A DNA stretch of 6,771 nt from positions 1 to 6,771 of the forward strand of contig JAFAED010000191.1 in assembly GCA_023424275.1 (NCBI GenBank). Reading direction: 5' to 3'. The stretch's first letter is position 1, and every line of letters begins with the position of its first letter. The notes under the pieces are model-generated. The model saw only the letters and a program-made list of their open reading frames with translations, was not told the origin of the DNA and ran no database searches. Positions 5,203-6,771 of the stretch are shown here, in pieces. The translations under genes were made by a program, and so were the position numbers. The stretch comes from Pseudomonadota bacterium. GTDB taxonomy: Bacteria > Pseudomonadota > Alphaproteobacteria > Sphingomonadales > Sphingomonadaceae.

Positions 5203-5807
5203 TCGATGATGCAGAACTGAATGCCTGGTTTTGCCGGGAGGTGCTCCCTCTCGAACGGTCCCTCACGCACTTTATTCGCCGCAATCTTCGCACCAGCGCC
5301 GACATCGTCGATGCGCGGCAGGAGATTTACGCGCGTGTGCTCGCCGGTGCTCGCAAGGAATTGCCCATGAACCCGCAGGCTTATGTCTACACCGTCGCGC
5401 GCAACCATCTGATCAACGTTGCGGCGCATGCGAAGATTGTTTCGATCGAACTCGTCGCCGAGCTCGACGAGGGGCGCGGACCGCTCGACATGTTCGAGGC
5501 CGAGCGCCATCTCGACACACGCGACGAACTGCGCCGGGCGTTCGAGGCGCTCGATGCGCTGCCGCCCCGCTGCCGCGAGGTCGTGCGGCTACGCAAGGTC
5601 GAAGGCTATACGATCCGCGAGGCGGCCGAGCGCATGGGGGTCGGCATCGACACGATCGAGCGCCAGCTCACCTTGGGCATGCGCGCGATCGCCGACTTCA
5701 TGCTCGGCGGGACCGGCAAGATCGACCGCACGGGGACGCGCGGCCAGGCAATCGGACAAAAGGGGGAGCGGACCAATCCTCGGCCCATCGGGGGAGGCAG
5801 CGAATGA
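5199..5807 (+). CDS. FecI-like ECF RNA polymerase sigma factor (second of two)
   Basis: A 202-residue ECF sigma factor. Sigma-2 is at about 14-75: SADIVDARQEIYARVLAGAR is region 2.1-2.2 and NPQAYVYTVARNHLINVAAH is region 2.3-2.4. Sigma-4 is at about 112-166: FEALDALPPRCREVVRLRKV, then the helix-turn-helix TIREAAERMGVGIDTIERQL. FecI-type factors direct transcription of outer-membrane receptor operons once a membrane FecR relays receptor occupancy. The gene overlaps the following FecR gene as ATGA, so the pair is translationally coupled. A 33-residue tail after the sigma-4 domain (from GTGKIDRTGT to the end), rich in G, R, T and P, is beyond the normal family length and looks unstructured. It carries the end of the gene to the fecR start. 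The start lacks a well-placed Shine-Dalgarno; an in-frame alternative was not found. Confidence 0.9.
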   Translation: MIDDAELNAWFCREVLPLERSLTHFIRRNLRTSADIVDARQEIYARVLAGARKELPMNPQAYVYTVARNHLINVAAHAKIVSIELVAELDEGRGPLDMFEAERHLDTRDELRRAFEALDALPPRCREVVRLRKVEGYTIREAAERMGVGIDTIERQLTLGMRAIADFMLGGTGKIDRTGTRGQAIGQKGERTNPRPIGGGSE

Positions 5808-6771
5808 GCGACGCGATCCGGATCGAGAATGACGCCGCAGCTTGGCTCATCCGCAAGGAGGAACCGGGCTGGGACAGCGACAGCGCGGCCGAGCTGCAGG
5901 CCTGGCTCGACGCGAGCTTCGCGCACAAGGCCGCCTTCTGGCGGCTCGAACATGCCTGGCGCAAGGCCGACCGCATCGCGGCGATCGGGCCCGATGCCGG
6001 CGACGGCGACTGGGCCGATGGCGATGCAGAAGAGCTGCCGGTGGTAGGCCGCGAGCCGTTCCACTGGCGGCGATGGCAGCCGCTCGCGCTTGCCGCCTCT
6101 TTATTGCTTGCACTGTTCGTTGGCTGGAACGCCTGGCAGGTGCCCGGCCCTGCCCCGGGGGCGCTCGAGCAGCTCGGACCCATCGCGATCGCGCCCGAGC
6201 CGCCGCAGCGCGCGACGCTCGTCCAGACCGGAACCAGCGGCAAGAAGCTCGTCAATCTCTCGGACGGGAGCCGGATCGAGCTCGCCGCATCGAGCAGTAT
6301 CCATGCCGATATCCGCGCCGAGAGCCGTCACGTCTGGCTCGATAGCGGCGAGGCCTATTTCGATGTGAAGCACGCCGCGGATATCCCCTTCGTGATCCAC
6401 GCCGGCAGCCGCGTCGTGACCGTGCTCGGCACGCGCTTCTCGGTGCGACGCGACGGCGACCAGGTACGCGTCAATGTCGTTGAGGGGCGGGTGCGCGTCG
6501 ACGAGGTGGCGCCGCCGGGCGGCCCGCCGGTTCCCGTCCGTTCGACGATCATCTCGGGCGGCGATCTCGCGGTCGCGCGCGGCGCCTCGACGATCGTCGA
6601 GCCTGCCGCGCCCGAGAAGGTGCAGGACCAGCTCGCCTGGCGCAAGGGCGTGCTGAGCTTCGACCGGATGACGCTCGGCGAGGCCGCGGCCGAGTTCAAT
6701 CGCTATAACGACCGCAAGCTCGTCGTCGCGCCGAGCGTGGCCGATACGCGCATCGGCGGTACCTTCAAGGC
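5804..6771 (+). CDS. FecR-family anti-sigma / signal transducer, 3' end beyond window
   Basis: Starting at the ATG that overlaps the sigma stop (ATGA), the frame stays open to the right edge: 322 codons. Residues 8-55 (AAAWLIRKEE, then ELQAWLDASFAHKAAFWRLE and a following AWRKADR) are the cytoplasmic DUF4880-type N-terminal region with its characteristic tryptophans, which contacts the sigma factor. Residues 93-110 (PLALAASLLLALFVGWNA) are the single membrane helix. Residues 140-232 form the periplasmic FecR domain: LSDGSRIELAASSSI, WLDSGEAYFDVKH, VLGTRFSVR and VNVVEGRVRV. From about 279 (WRKGVLSFDRMTLGEAAAEF, then NRYNDRKLVV) comes the DUF4974/STN-like C-terminal segment that meets the signalling domain of a TonB-dependent receptor. 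Only a few residues are probably missing. It should hold the coupled sigma factor in check, or activate it, according to receptor state. Confidence 0.93.
   Translation, partial: MSDAIRIENDAAAWLIRKEEPGWDSDSAAELQAWLDASFAHKAAFWRLEHAWRKADRIAAIGPDAGDGDWADGDAEELPVVGREPFHWRRWQPLALAASLLLALFVGWNAWQVPGPAPGALEQLGPIAIAPEPPQRATLVQTGTSGKKLVNLSDGSRIELAASSSIHADIRAESRHVWLDSGEAYFDVKHAADIPFVIHAGSRVVTVLGTRFSVRRDGDQVRVNVVEGRVRVDEVAPPGGPPVPVRSTIISGGDLAVARGASTIVEPAAPEKVQDQLAWRKGVLSFDRMTLGEAAAEFNRYNDRKLVVAPSVADTRIGGTFK

Overview
The window looks like chromosomal DNA of a high-GC alphaproteobacterium, most likely a sphingomonad (Sphingopyxis or Sphingomonas type). This is inferred from strong G/C preference at third codon positions, an M16 peptidase with typical sphingomonad wording, and an ECF sigma/FecR locus of the kind that controls TonB-dependent receptors. 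The genus call is an impression, not a measurement. All well-supported genes are on the + strand.

Layout. (1) 1-1103: C-terminal part of an M16 zinc-peptidase-family protein, entering from the left, followed by a G/C-rich hairpin without a U-tract. (2) 1222-2399: a two-gene cassette with overlapping ends. A STAS-like/histidine-kinase-type ATPase protein is followed by a small STAS-like (DUF4325-type) protein, and the cassette closes with a textbook intrinsic terminator at 2422-2451. (3) 2452-2887: no supportable gene. (4) 2888-3913: an unrecognised open frame whose last third runs through the following toxin gene in another frame; it is probably a gene that lost its native 3' end. (5) 3639-4248: a toxin-first type II toxin-antitoxin pair, with a RelE/HigB-like toxin and a HigA antitoxin overlapping by 11 nt. 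(6) 4476-6771: two consecutive ECF sigma factor genes, the second overlapping (ATGA) a FecR-type anti-sigma/signal-transducer gene that runs off the right edge. No stop is reached, but 322 codons are present.

The strongest non-gene signal is a bipartite element, CGTTACGG-N14-CCTGTCT, present once upstream of each sigma gene (4403-4431 and 5115-5143). The two copies have identical spacing and lie at similar distances from the start codons (44 and 55 nt). The natural reading is a shared ECF-type promoter (-35/-10), so the two sigma genes would be auto- or cross-regulated as one circuit, with a single FecR modulating it at the membrane. A TonB-dependent receptor is expected to the right of the window.

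The middle (2450-4250), with gene debris, a possible broken gene and a toxin-antitoxin pair, reads as a small accessory insertion between more conserved neighbours.
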